A program made the translations under genes and the position numbers. The notes beneath the pieces are model-generated. The model searched no databases and was not told the DNA's origin. It saw only the letters and a program-made list of their open reading frames with translations. This document shows positions 1 through 8,957 of a stretch of DNA of 64,000 bases, one piece after another (position 1 is the stretch's first letter; every line of letters starts with the position of its first letter). The stretch comes from Alkalinema sp. FACHB-956 (GTDB lineage Bacteria > Cyanobacteriota > Cyanobacteriia > Leptolyngbyales > Leptolyngbyaceae): assembly GCF_014697025.1 (NCBI RefSeq), contig NZ_JACJRC010000003.1:186001-250000 (forward strand), given 5' to 3'.

Positions 1-47
1 ATCCCTCTGGAGTCGTCCTCTATTTCCTGTTACGGAGTTTTGCCACC

Positions 48-1031
48 ATGACCACTGCCACTTCCAAAACAACCCATCCCAGCCCAACTTACACGGCAGA
101 TATGGTGCGGACGTATCTGCATGAGATTGGTCGTGTACCCATGCTGACCCACGAGCAAGAAATTGTTTATGGTAAGCAGGTGCAGCAAATGATGGCCTTA
201 CAAGACCAAAAGGCCAACCTTGCTAAGACGTTGGATCATGAACCGAGCGATCGCGAATTAGCCGATCACGCTCAGATTAATGAGACGGAAATCAAGAACA
301 TCTTCCAGCGGGGTCGGCGAGCCAAGCAGAAGATGATTGAAGCCAACCTGCGCCTCGTGGTGTCGATCGCGAAGAAGTACCAAAAGCGCAACTTAGAGTT
401 CCTGGATTTGATTCAAGAAGGCTCCCTGGGCTTGGAACGGGGGGTGGAGAAATATGATCCCACCCGAGGTTACAAGTTCTCGACTTACGCCTACTGGTGG
501 ATTCGTCAAGCCATCACCCGCGCGATCGCCCAACAGAGCCGCACCATTCGTCTGCCTATCCACATCACCGAAAAGCTGAACAAAATTAAACGGGTTCAGC
601 GAGAACTGGCACAAACGCTAGGCCGCAGCCCCAGTGTGGCAGAGATCTCCGCTGAGTTAGACTTGGCTCCGGAGGAAATTCGGGATTATCTGATCATGGC
701 CCGTCAGCCTGTCTCGCTTGATTTACGGGTGGGCGACAACCAAGACACCGAGTTGCAAGAGTTGCTAGAGGATGATGGCGCATCGCCGGAGATTTACACC
801 ACTCAAGAGCTACTGCGCCAAGACCTGCATAACTTGCTGGCAGATCTAACCCCTCAACAGCGGGAGGTTCTGATGCTGCGCTACGGCTTAGAGGATGGCA
901 TTGAGCGATCGCTGGCCAAAGTGGGCGAACAGTTGAACCTCAGCCGGGAGCGGGTGCGGCAACTGGAGCGGCAGGCATTGGATCACCTCCGTCGCCGCAA
1001 AGCCATGGTGCGGGAATATCTGGCTAGTTAA
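48..1031 (+). CDS. Group 2 RNA polymerase sigma factor (RpoD/SigA family, SigB-like)
   Basis: A 327-residue sigma-70 factor that directs RNA polymerase to alternative promoters. It lacks region 1.1 and begins with region 1.2 (YLHEIGRVPMLTHEQE, about residues 24-39). Region 2 is complete: NLRLVVSIAKKYQ, then DLIQEGSLGLERGVEKYDP and FSTYAYWWIRQAI (about 98-160). Region 3 follows (LNKIKRVQRELAQTLGRSP), then region 4 with a helix-turn-helix (LSRERVRQLERQALDHL, near the end). The size and the GLERGVEKYDP wording match the cyanobacterial group 2 factors used under stress, carbon or nitrogen shifts, closest in memory to SigB; SigC or SigD cannot be excluded. The ATG follows GTTACGGAGTTTTGCCACC, whose GGAG is a plausible ribosome site. 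A strong terminator lies about 100 bp downstream, so it is probably monocistronic at this end. Confidence 0.95.
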   Translation: MTTATSKTTHPSPTYTADMVRTYLHEIGRVPMLTHEQEIVYGKQVQQMMALQDQKANLAKTLDHEPSDRELADHAQINETEIKNIFQRGRRAKQKMIEANLRLVVSIAKKYQKRNLEFLDLIQEGSLGLERGVEKYDPTRGYKFSTYAYWWIRQAITRAIAQQSRTIRLPIHITEKLNKIKRVQRELAQTLGRSPSVAEISAELDLAPEEIRDYLIMARQPVSLDLRVGDNQDTELQELLEDDGASPEIYTTQELLRQDLHNLLADLTPQQREVLMLRYGLEDGIERSLAKVGEQLNLSRERVRQLERQALDHLRRRKAMVREYLAS

Positions 1032-1050
1032 ACCCGCTAGTTCGACCAAC

Positions 1051-1084
1051 GTTACGCACGAAGTTACGCACGAAGTTACGCGAA
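1051..1084. repeat. 12-bp tandem repeat just after the sigma factor gene
   Basis: Two exact copies of GTTACGCACGAA (1051-1062, 1063-1074) and a partial third (GTTACGCGAA), starting 20 bp after the stop codon. A looser repeat of GCTAGTT (1023-1029 and 1036-1042) spans the stop itself. Confidence 0.9.
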
Positions 1085-1128
1085 AGGGCCAGCACTCAGC
1101 TGACCATCCATTACAACCACACCTAACG

Positions 1129-1152
1129 AGGAGCGCGATCGCGCTCCTTTTT
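1129..1152 (+). terminator. Rho-independent terminator of the sigma factor gene
   Basis: A perfect 20-nt palindrome, AGGAGCGCGATCGCGCTCCT, with a HIP1 octamer at its centre, followed by a run of five T (1148-1152). Confidence 0.8.
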
Positions 1153-1999
1153 CGATCTTGCCTGACTCCCATGAACCAGAGAGATCTCTAGCAGGCGCTA
1201 GCAGTGAGCTTCCAGCCATGAAATGGGGCTTCTAGCCGTCGTTATTCAGGTCGTCTTCAGATTGTCTCTAGAATTGCTCAAAACACAATTGTTTGTTAAT
1301 TTTTCAACTAAATATTACATTCAACTTAACAACTTCGTTACCGTTGCAAATGATTAAATCACCGGCTTACGTGATCTGAGTCACAAGTCTTTGCGATCGG
1401 TCTTCTTAGGCCAGTTTTAGAGGTGGTTATTGAGCCATGACCGAGGGGTTGAGTCAGTTCAAACCATCCTATCGTTATAAAGCTTAAAGTCCCATGGGCA
1501 TTGATTGGAAGGAACCGCTCTACAATGAGTTAACCTCCCTCAATCACCCAAGTGGCCGGATTGCAGAGTGGCACTTTTACACATTGCGATTCCTTTGGAA
1601 AGATGATTTCATAACTATATGAAAAGCTTCTGGGTAACAGGCTTCTGACTGATAGATCCCTTGTTCCTAAAAAGTTTGACTGTTCAGACTATCTCAGAAT
1701 TTCTTCAGAATTTCTTAGGAGAGAGTCCCGCTTAATCCAGTTTTCAGTTATCTTCAAGCGCTATTTTAGCCACCGGAGTTCTGTAGACTGACTCAGTTTT
1801 AGCAGAAACGGCATTTGCATAACTGGACTCTCTGAGGATATAAAACCTTTCACAGCTTCGGTTCGCACATTTCTGGAATCGGTCATCTCAGCACTGAATC
1901 TAGTCATTGCAATACCCTCACACCTTAGGGGGACGACTCTACGCTCAGTCGATCGCTCCCGGCCTTGCTAATAAAATTTATATTGTGAGAGATGCTCTT
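1153..1999. other. Long non-coding interval upstream of the gene at 2000
   Basis: About 850 bp with no convincing gene on either strand. It holds a CRP-like palindrome at 1371-1385 and a short direct repeat of TCAGAATTTCT near 1694-1719. It could carry a long leader, a small RNA or divergent promoters; I see no known RNA family. Confidence 0.5.
1370..1386. promoter_or_regulatory. Candidate CRP-family (SyCRP1-type) binding site
   Basis: The sequence CGTGATCTGAGTCACAA contains GTGA-N6-TCAC, the core of the CRP/SyCRP1 consensus TGTGA-N6-TCACA, with one outer mismatch. It is more than 600 bp upstream of the next start codon, so its target is unclear. Confidence 0.35.
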
Positions 2000-2563
2000 A
2001 TGGATGTGTTTTCTACGTGGTGTGATCATCAGTCGGGCGTGAAAGATGGGTTGTTTTCACGTTTATTCACCGCTGCTTCTCTAGCAGTAGGCTTAACATT
2101 ATCTGTAATGGCATATCAGCCGGCCAATGCGGTGCCGAGCAATTCTCCAACTATCTTAACATCCGCAAAAACATCTGCCCTTATTCCCGCTGCTGTTTCT
2201 AGTCCCTTAGCAGATGGCGTTTATCTATACGGGGAAGAGGCTCAACCGGACGTGCTGGGTAGAGCATATTTTGTGTTTGAGGTGAAGCAGGGTCAAGTTC
2301 TCGGCGCATTGTACATGCCCAATTCCTCCTTTGATTGTGCCGCTGGACAGTTCCAAGCTAATCAACTGGCATTAACCGTGCGTGGAGCCTACGATCCCAC
2401 TCCGATCCCTTTTGAAATTGCCCTCGATCGCTCAGGGATTGTCGCGTCCAATGACGTCCAGACAGAAATTGGCCTAGAAGGATTCCAGCGCCTAGAAAAA
2501 GTCAGTGATAACGATCACCGAATCCTTGAAATGTGCAAAGCAACCCTGAGCAAAACCCGATAG
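2000..2563 (+). CDS. Exported conserved cyanobacterial protein of unknown function
   Basis: The chosen ATG gives 187 residues and places a signal peptide at the N-terminus: positive residues, then a hydrophobic core (LFTAASLAVGLTLSVMAY) ending in PANA. An upstream in-frame ATG at 1907 would add 31 residues that spoil the signal. The mature part opens with DGVYLYGEEAQPDVLGRAY and continues with FVFEVKQGQVLGALYMP and SSFDCAAG, a pattern I associate with small exported proteins conserved across cyanobacteria. No catalytic motif is seen. Two cysteines (in SSFDC and LEMC) could pair. Function unknown. Confidence 0.75.
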   Translation: MDVFSTWCDHQSGVKDGLFSRLFTAASLAVGLTLSVMAYQPANAVPSNSPTILTSAKTSALIPAAVSSPLADGVYLYGEEAQPDVLGRAYFVFEVKQGQVLGALYMPNSSFDCAAGQFQANQLALTVRGAYDPTPIPFEIALDRSGIVASNDVQTEIGLEGFQRLEKVSDNDHRILEMCKATLSKTR

Positions 2564-2766
2564 TCCGTTCTGGCGTTATCCATCTTGTGCAGGGAGGAGA
2601 GGCCAGTTACCGGATAGCCAGTCACGGCGTCAATCAAGATATTCAGTCACGGAGCCAATCCCTCAGTCGCCCAAATCCAGCTGAGTTGTTTGAACCCGAT
2701 CGCCCCCCTCTGATAAGGTTAAAGGCATTGGTTGATATTGCCTCTGCACCATCTTGAGTTCCGCCC

Positions 2767-4047
2767 ATGGGTCAGTCGAAAAAGGTCAAAGCGTCTGCGA
2801 TCGCGGCTTCAAAAGTCACCGCTTCAAAAGCCCCCGATCCGAAGAAAGACTTAGCGTCCCCATTGGCACCCCCCCCGGTGGCTCAGCCTGTGGATGCGAC
2901 TGTTGATACAACTGTGAATTCCACTGTGAATTCCACTGTGAATTCCACTGTGAATTCCACTGTGGATGCGACCGTCGATCCAGGAGCTAACCCCAACTCC
3001 TATGCAGATCGAACCGAGCGTATTCAAGCAATTACTCAACTGATCAAGACCCTTCAACCCTTCATCTGGGCGATCGTCTTGGCGATCGTCTTAATTCCCC
3101 TAGCCGGAAAATACATTATTGATCAGTCCCTAGTTCACCGAGCACCGGACATTCCCGAAGTGGTGCAGGAAGTCGCTGTCACGGCCCCGGACTGGAGTGA
3201 AGTAGATCGGGCGATCGCCGATAGTTTGCAAACCGCCCATGGGGTTGCTGAAACCTATGCCTCCCAAGCACTCACCCAATGGGAAGCGGAACTAGAGCCA
3301 CGCATTGAAAATTTCCTCGACTGGTACTTCGACTTTTTTAACCAGAAGCGGATGGAATTCAGCACGCCCTTCGTCTGGGGCTATGGCTGGGCCATCCATC
3401 GTATGGATCCTAACCAACCCAGCGGCAAAGAGGCCGTGATTACCCATTTGTCAGAATCCTTTGAAAAAGAGTTCTCCAAACGGGTATTAGTGCCTAAGAA
3501 CGCTCAACTGCGCTTAGAAGTCATCACCAATCAAACCGTTGATCAGTATTTAGCGGCCCTTCGTGAGTCGATCGGAGCTGTGCAAACCAAATACCATATC
3601 CCCCAAGGCCAATGGGATCGCTACCTCAGCGATATTTCCCTCACCCTGGGCAGCGAAGGCACCGTATCGAGCCTCTCCCTCAAGACTCTGGCAGGTGGTG
3701 GAACTTACCTCGCCGCCAAACCGATCGTCATGGCGTCCCTCGGCAAACTTGGGAGTAAAGCCAGCGCCAAGTTTGCCGGAGCTGCTGCCTCCAAGGTGGC
3801 CGCCAAAACCGGAGGAGCCGTCGCCGCAGAATTGGGAGCCGCCGCCCTTGATCCGATCGTGGGTCTTGGGATCCTCGCCTGGGATGTCTGGGACTATCGC
3901 CACACCGTGGAGGTCGATCGGCCTGTCCTGCGGGACAATCTAGCGACCTATCTCCAGGATGTGAAACAAGTGCTGCTCAACCATCCCGATTCCGGCGTCA
4001 TGACGGCTATTCGGCAAATCGAGCAGGACATTTTGGCAGCGCTGTAG
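2767..4047 (+). CDS. Membrane-anchored protein of unknown function with a Thr/Val/Asn repeat
   Basis: A 426-residue protein. The first 75 residues are low complexity (Lys/Ala/Pro, then TVNS repeats). A transmembrane helix follows at about residues 97-115 (FIWAIVLAIVLIPLAG). A largely helical soluble part comes next, and then an Ala/Gly-rich hydrophobic stretch (about 310-375) that could pack into the membrane. The C-terminal region (DVWDYRHTVEVDRPVLR) resembles domains found in uncharacterised cyanobacterial membrane proteins. No enzyme motif is recognised. It converges on lipA, with an array of small repeats between the two stops. Confidence 0.75.
   Translation: MGQSKKVKASAIAASKVTASKAPDPKKDLASPLAPPPVAQPVDATVDTTVNSTVNSTVNSTVNSTVDATVDPGANPNSYADRTERIQAITQLIKTLQPFIWAIVLAIVLIPLAGKYIIDQSLVHRAPDIPEVVQEVAVTAPDWSEVDRAIADSLQTAHGVAETYASQALTQWEAELEPRIENFLDWYFDFFNQKRMEFSTPFVWGYGWAIHRMDPNQPSGKEAVITHLSESFEKEFSKRVLVPKNAQLRLEVITNQTVDQYLAALRESIGAVQTKYHIPQGQWDRYLSDISLTLGSEGTVSSLSLKTLAGGGTYLAAKPIVMASLGKLGSKASAKFAGAAASKVAAKTGGAVAAELGAAALDPIVGLGILAWDVWDYRHTVEVDRPVLRDNLATYLQDVKQVLLNHPDSGVMTAIRQIEQDILAAL
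2917..2964 (+). repeat. In-frame 12-bp tandem repeat
   Basis: Four exact copies of AATTCCACTGTG, encoding repeated N-S-T-V. Flanking copies are diverged (GATACAACTGTG before, GATGCGACCGTC after). Perfect identity implies recent expansion. Confidence 0.95.
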
Positions 4048-4114
4048 CAAATTTGCTGGGAATCTCAATCATTCAAGCGACAACAGGCAAAAAGATGCGG
4101 TTGTCACCCAACTG

Positions 4115-4183
4115 ACTGAAATTTGACACTGAAATTTGACACTGAAATTTGACAAAGAACCAGCCCACCGACCCACCGACCCT
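4115..4183. repeat. Two tandem arrays between convergent genes, abutting the lipA stop
   Basis: Three exact copies of the 13-mer ACTGAAATTTGAC (4115-4153). A few bases on are two exact copies of CCCACCGA (4164-4179), then CCCTAC, which includes the lipA stop (4182-4184 on the minus strand). Confidence 0.9.
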
Positions 4184-5162
4184 ACTCTTCTTCGCCCGCA
4201 TGGTAGGAACTGCGCACCAATGGCCCCGATCGCACGTGGGAAAACCCTAATTCCCGCGCGATCGCGCCTAACTTTTCAAACTCATCAGGATGCCAATACT
4301 TGCGCACAGGCAAATGCTCCAAGCTCGGACGCATATACTGTCCGAGAGTCACCCGATCGCAGCCCACCGATCGCAGATCCTTCAGCGTTTGGATCACCTC
4401 AGCTTCCGTTTCCCCATGGCCCAGCATCAACCCCGATTTCGTCGGAATCGTCGGGTCAAATTGCTTGACGAGCTGCAACACCCGCAGCGTGCGATCGTAC
4501 TTTGCCCCCCGGCGTACCGTTCCCTGAAGACGTTCGATCGTTTCAATATTATGGTTATAGCAAGCGGGCTGCGCCTCAACGATCGTTTTGACCCGTTGGG
4601 CTTGTAACGTCTCTGGAGACAAGTTCTCCTGCCGTCCGCCGTAGAAATCTGGGGTCAGTACCTCAATTTGGGTTTCTGGATTCGTGGCTCGAATGGCTGC
4701 CATCGTCGCGACAAACCAGCCAGCCCCCCCATCTTCCAAGTCATCCCTCGCCACAGACGTTAAGACAACATAACGCAGTCCTAACAATTGCACCGATTCC
4801 GCAACCTTTTGGGGCTCGTGGGGATCCAATGCCATCGGCGCGTGGCCCTTATCCACCTGGCAAAATCCACAGGATCGGGTACAAGTCGGCCCCATCAGCA
4901 AAAAGGTCGCCGTGCCCTGGGCATAGCACTCACCTCGATTGGGACAACGCCCTTCTTCGCAAATGGTGTGGATATTCCGTTGCTTGATAATTTGCTGAAC
5001 CGTTGAAATCTCACTGGCCTTTCCGATCGATCTCCGCAACCACGGCGGCATCGCTTGAATATCCGCTCGCTCGGCCTCGCGATCCACCCGCGATCGAGGC
5101 ATCTTAGCGAGAGAAGGGCTGGGAATCGAAGAATTAGTGTCAGCAGCCATAGAGTTGGGCAC
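4182..5162 (-). CDS. lipA: Lipoyl synthase (radical SAM)
   Basis: Inserts two sulfur atoms into protein-bound octanoyl groups to make lipoyl cofactor for 2-oxoacid dehydrogenases and the glycine cleavage system. Both iron-sulfur sites are visible: the auxiliary cluster motif [12 protein letters not shown] (about residues 70-81) and the radical SAM motif CTRSCGFC. Family blocks [33 protein letters not shown] and [10 protein letters not shown] follow, and the C-terminal RSSYHAGEE is intact. At 326 residues it is slightly longer than usual because of about 30 extra N-terminal residues; the second Met (residue 5) may be the true start. It is divergent from the response regulator gene at 5585. Confidence 0.97.
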   Translation of the reverse strand: MPNSMAADTNSSIPSPSLAKMPRSRVDREAERADIQAMPPWLRRSIGKASEISTVQQIIKQRNIHTICEEGRCPNRGECYAQGTATFLLMGPTCTRSCGFCQVDKGHAPMALDPHEPQKVAESVQLLGLRYVVLTSVARDDLEDGGAGWFVATMAAIRATNPETQIEVLTPDFYGGRQENLSPETLQAQRVKTIVEAQPACYNHNIETIERLQGTVRRGAKYDRTLRVLQLVKQFDPTIPTKSGLMLGHGETEAEVIQTLKDLRSVGCDRVTLGQYMRPSLEHLPVRKYWHPDEFEKLGAIARELGFSHVRSGPLVRSSYHAGEEE

Positions 5163-5584
5163 AATAGAGTCGATTGTCCAAGGGTGCGGACAAAATCAAT
5201 ATAATACTCGATCGATAAAGCTGCTAGGGGAGCTGGTGCAGGATGCCTCAAGATTCGGAGCACAAAACGCAAAATCCATTCATAATTCAATGGGGGAGCC
5301 GATCAAAATGAGTGAATCGCTCTCTGGATTTAGTGCTAGAAGTAATGTCATAGGAGAGTTTTCTAAGAGAGTGTGATTATTTGAACTTTTAGCTTCATCC
5401 TAAAAATAGACACCAAAAAAGCAGGCAATATACAACAGGCGCAAGAGTGTTTCCCGTCTGTCGGGTCTTTGTCAGGGTTTCATCTAGCCTTCGGATTGGA
5501 CAGTCGCCGCCTTGAAACACTTTCACCTCTTTGTCTTTCACTCATGGTTATTAATTCCGCAGTCACCCGCAGAGGAGTTTAGTT
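5163..5584. other. Divergent intergenic region, lipA / response regulator
   Basis: About 420 bp that must hold both promoters. The end (GCAGAGGAGTTTAGTTGTGG) supplies a ribosome site for the GTG start at 5585. No convincing gene or structured RNA is seen. Confidence 0.4.
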
Positions 5585-6136
5585 GTGGCAAGTCATAAGG
5601 TTCTAGTGATTGATGACAGCGCCGTGATCCGGAACATGGTTCGCGATATGCTGCCCAAGGGCAATTTTGACGTTCTGGAAGCAAAAGACGGGGTTCAAGG
5701 GATTAACCTTGTGCGTCAAGAGCGGCCAACGCTAATCATGCTGGACTTTTTGCTCCCCCGTATGAGTGGCTGGGAAGTCTATCAGCAAATCCAAGCCCAA
5801 CCCGATCTCCAGTCCATTCCTTTAGTCCTCATGTCTGGGCGTAAGGAAGAAGTCACGGAAAAGCTCCAAGAGCCGTTTGAATATTTTGAGTTCGTCCAAA
5901 AGCCCTTTGACCAAAAGCAATTAATTGAAGCGATCAAAGCGGCCATGAGCAAAGCCAAGCGGCGTCCAGCGGCAGTGGCCGCACCCGCCGCCGCACCCGC
6001 TGCCGCTGCAACGGGGGATACCAGCGGTGAAATGGCTGCGCTCAAAGCGCAAGTCGCGAAGTTGCAAGCAGAAGTCGATGCTCTGAAGAAACAACAGGCG
6101 CAAATTTTAGCTTTCATTAAGTCTAAGCTGAAGTAG
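5585..6136 (+). CDS. CheY-like response regulator with C-terminal coiled coil
   Basis: 183 residues. Receiver domain in about residues 1-120: acidic pair in LVIDDSAVI, phospho-acceptor Asp in LIMLDFLLPRMSGWE, Ser in LVLMSGRKEE and the conserved Lys in FVQKPFD. An Ala/Pro-rich linker (about 130-145) and a predicted coiled coil (MAALKAQVAKLQAEVDAL) end the protein. There is no DNA-binding domain, so output is probably through a partner protein, as in pilus or phototaxis pathways, or by oligomerisation. Start chosen at GTG because GAGGAG lies at the right distance and the receiver begins at once. It is followed by its own terminator. Confidence 0.9.
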   Translation: MASHKVLVIDDSAVIRNMVRDMLPKGNFDVLEAKDGVQGINLVRQERPTLIMLDFLLPRMSGWEVYQQIQAQPDLQSIPLVLMSGRKEEVTEKLQEPFEYFEFVQKPFDQKQLIEAIKAAMSKAKRRPAAVAAPAAAPAAAATGDTSGEMAALKAQVAKLQAEVDALKKQQAQILAFIKSKLK

Positions 6137-6193
6137 AGCAGCTATTCCCACAGCCGTTTAAGGCCCAAAGTGGTTTAAGCGTGCTGCATCAAA

Positions 6194-6231
6194 CGCCCTC
6201 CAGTTCACTCAGGAACCAGAGGGCGATTTTT
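6194..6231 (+). terminator. Rho-independent terminator of the response regulator
   Basis: CGCCCTC (6194-6200) pairs with GAGGGCG (6219-6225), extended by partial pairing of AGTT with AACC inside, and is followed by five T (6227-6231). Confidence 0.8.
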
Positions 6232-6269
6232 AATGGCCATTGCAGGGAGCTTGAGAGCGCCAGTCGTAG

Positions 6270-6296
6270 CCACTGTACCCACTGCACCCACTATTA
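6270..6296. repeat. 9-bp tandem repeat spanning the recR stop codon
   Basis: Three consecutive 9-mers: CCACTGTAC, CCACTGCAC and CCACTATTA. The last one contains the recR stop (TTA at 6294-6296 on this strand). Confidence 0.85.
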
Positions 6297-6887
6297 CTCC
6301 AGTTCCCGACGCCCTTCCAGGGCCCGCGCTAACGTCACCTCATCGGCATATTCCAAATCCCCACCCATGGGTAGCCCAAAGGCAATGCGCGTCACCTTGG
6401 TAAAGGGCTTGAGCAAGTGGGCGACGTAGAGCGTGGTTGTTTCCCCTTCCACACTGGGACTGATCGCCATAATCACCTCTTGGATCGATTGCTGGCTGAC
6501 CCGCCGCACGAGGGCTTGAATGTTTAATTGCTCCGGGCCGATGCCATCGATCGGTGAAATCAGTCCCCCTAGCACATGGTATTTGCCTTTGTACTCGCGG
6601 GTTTTTTCCAGGGCAATTAAATCGCGGGAATCTTCAACCACACAGAGCAGGCGATCGTCGCGCTTCGGAGAACTGCAAATCTCGCACACCGGATCGGCGG
6701 ATAAATGCCCGCACACTGAGCAATGCCCCACCTGCTGCTTGGCATCTAACAACGCCTGGGCTAGGGCCGCCACTTCCTCCTTGGGACGTTTGAGAATATG
6801 CAAAGCCAGACGTTGAGCCGTTTTTGGCCCAACCCCTGGCAAATGCTGTAAATGTTCAATTAATCGGGCAAGGGGGCGAGTATACAT
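6294..6887 (-). CDS. recR: Recombination mediator protein RecR
   Basis: Works with RecF and RecO to load RecA on single-stranded gaps. With the Met at 6887 the protein is 197 residues, the family length; an ORF extension upstream to 6977 adds a hydrophobic, Cys-rich stretch foreign to RecR and overlaps the HIT gene. Visible parts: N-terminal helix-hairpin-helix ([20 protein letters not shown]), four-cysteine zinc finger (CSVCG and CEIC), and a Toprim domain ([16 protein letters not shown], then [15 protein letters not shown]). It lies 10 bp downstream of the HIT gene on the same strand, a likely two-gene unit. Confidence 0.96.
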   Translation of the reverse strand: MYTRPLARLIEHLQHLPGVGPKTAQRLALHILKRPKEEVAALAQALLDAKQQVGHCSVCGHLSADPVCEICSSPKRDDRLLCVVEDSRDLIALEKTREYKGKYHVLGGLISPIDGIGPEQLNIQALVRRVSQQSIQEVIMAISPSVEGETTTLYVAHLLKPFTKVTRIAFGLPMGGDLEYADEVTLARALEGRRELE

Positions 6888-6897
6888 CAGTTCTCCA

Positions 6898-7317
<420 letters not shown>

Positions 7318-7347
7318 CTAAGCCAGATCCGTCATTTAGCGAGTTAC

Positions 7348-8874
7348 ATGCTGTCGAGAATTTGGAGTGCATCCCTGATGGGGATTGATGCCCTGAAAGT
7401 GGGGGTCGAAGTGGATGTCTCGAATAACATCCCCGGAATGGTGGTGGTGGGATTGCCCGATACAGCAGTACAGGAATCGAAGGAGCGGGTCAAAGCCGCA
7501 ATTAAAAATGCTGGATTTGCCTTTCCCATGCGGCGGATCGTGATTAACCTCACGCCAGCGGATCTGCGCAAAGAAGGCCCCTGTTTTGACCTGCCCATCA
7601 GTATCGGCGTCCTCGCAGCTTCAGAACAGGTTCCCACCGATGCCTTAGAGCATTGCCTATTTCTCGGTGAATTGTCGCTGGATGGGAGCTTGCGTCCGGT
7701 GGCCGGGGTGTTGGCGATCGCGGCGGCGGCTCAGAAGTTAGGGATCCGATCGCTGATTGTCCCGGCGGATAATGTGCGGGAAGCCGCTGTGGTGAAAGGG
7801 ATTGAGGTCTATGGCTTCAAACAATTGGCGGAGGTGGTGGAGTTTCTCCATGAGCCGGAGTCGGTCACACCCGCCACGATCGACAGTCAGGCGGAATTAC
7901 AGCAAGGGACGATCGCTGGATTTGACCTGCGGGATGTCAAGGGTCAAGCCCATGCCCGCCGTGCCTTGGAAATTGCCGCAGCCGGAGGGCACAACTTGGT
8001 TTTCGTCGGGCCACCGGGCAGCGGAAAAACCATGCTGGCAAGGCGTCTACCGGGAATTCTGCCCAAGATGACCTTTGAGGAAGCATTGGAAGTGACCCAG
8101 ATTCACTCCGTGGCAGGACTGTTGAAATCCAAAGGATCCCTGATCTGTCAGCGGCCCTTTCGCAGCCCCCACCATTCCGCCTCCGGCCCTTCTCTAGTAG
8201 GGGGTGGCAGTTTTCCCAGACCGGGAGAAATTTCCCTGTCCCACCGAGGTATTTTATTCCTTGACGAGTTAACTGAATTTAAGCGGGATGTTTTGGAATT
8301 TCTGCGGCAGCCCTTGGAAGATGGGCACGTGACGATTTCGCGCACGCGGCAGTCGGTCTCCTTTCCGGCGAAGTTCACGTTGGTGGCGAGTACCAATCCC
8401 TGTCCCTGTGGTTACTTCGGCGATCCGGTGCAGGCTTGTACCTGCTCCCCCAATGTGCGGGAAAGGTATTGGGCGAAGCTGTCGGGGCCGTTGATGGATC
8501 GGATTGATTTGCAGGTGCGGGTGAATCGCCTCAAGCCCGAGGAGATTATCCACGAAACCACCGGGGAAGATTCGGCGACGGTCTTGGCGCGGGTGCAAGT
8601 GGCACGCACTGCGGCTCAGGAACGTTTTGCGGGGACTCCCCTGCGCTGTAATGCCGAGATGCAAAGTCAGCATTTGCGTCAGTGGTGTCAGCTCGATGAC
8701 AGTACGCGCGGACTGCTGGAGGGGGCGATTAAAAAGTTGGGTCTTTCGGTACGGGGCAGCGATCGCATCCTGAAGGTGGCCCGCACGATCGCCGATCTAG
8801 CTGGAGCCGATCGCCTGCAAGCCCAACATGTGGCGGAAGCGATTCAGTACCGCACGATCGATCGAATGCAGTAG
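7348..8874 (+). CDS. YifB/ComM-family Mg-chelatase-like AAA+ ATPase
   Basis: 508 residues. The N-terminal Lon-protease-like fold domain (about 1-170; GIDALKVGVEVDVSNNIPGM and DLPISIGVLAAS) precedes a AAA+ domain with Walker A GPPGSGKTM (about residue 220) and Walker B ILFLDELTEF, and the family motif PCPCGYFGD. A C-terminal Mg-chelatase-type helical domain ends the protein. In naturally transformable bacteria ComM is a helicase that promotes branch migration of incoming DNA, so this may serve competence or recombination; the adjacent recR is suggestive only. Its stop codon lies inside a 17-bp tandem duplication. Confidence 0.94.
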   Translation: MLSRIWSASLMGIDALKVGVEVDVSNNIPGMVVVGLPDTAVQESKERVKAAIKNAGFAFPMRRIVINLTPADLRKEGPCFDLPISIGVLAASEQVPTDALEHCLFLGELSLDGSLRPVAGVLAIAAAAQKLGIRSLIVPADNVREAAVVKGIEVYGFKQLAEVVEFLHEPESVTPATIDSQAELQQGTIAGFDLRDVKGQAHARRALEIAAAGGHNLVFVGPPGSGKTMLARRLPGILPKMTFEEALEVTQIHSVAGLLKSKGSLICQRPFRSPHHSASGPSLVGGGSFPRPGEISLSHRGILFLDELTEFKRDVLEFLRQPLEDGHVTISRTRQSVSFPAKFTLVASTNPCPCGYFGDPVQACTCSPNVRERYWAKLSGPLMDRIDLQVRVNRLKPEEIIHETTGEDSATVLARVQVARTAAQERFAGTPLRCNAEMQSQHLRQWCQLDDSTRGLLEGAIKKLGLSVRGSDRILKVARTIADLAGADRLQAQHVAEAIQYRTIDRMQ

Positions 8875-8892
8875 CCGATCGGATGCAGTAGC
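8859..8892. repeat. 17-bp tandem duplication across the yifB stop codon
   Basis: CGATCGAATGCAGTAGC (8859-8875) is followed directly by CGATCGGATGCAGTAGC (8876-8892), one mismatch. The gene's TAG is at 8872-8874. Confidence 0.95.
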
Positions 8893-8957
8893 CATCTCCG
8901 GTCGCCACGATCGATCTCCCGCCGCCACTTGGGCCAACCGAATCCTGGCCAGACTGA

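Noticed and set aside
2533-2757. Open frame of 74 codons after the gene at 2000
   Set aside because: It overlaps the end of the real gene and covers a repeat-rich intergenic stretch; composition and lack of a ribosome site argue against it.
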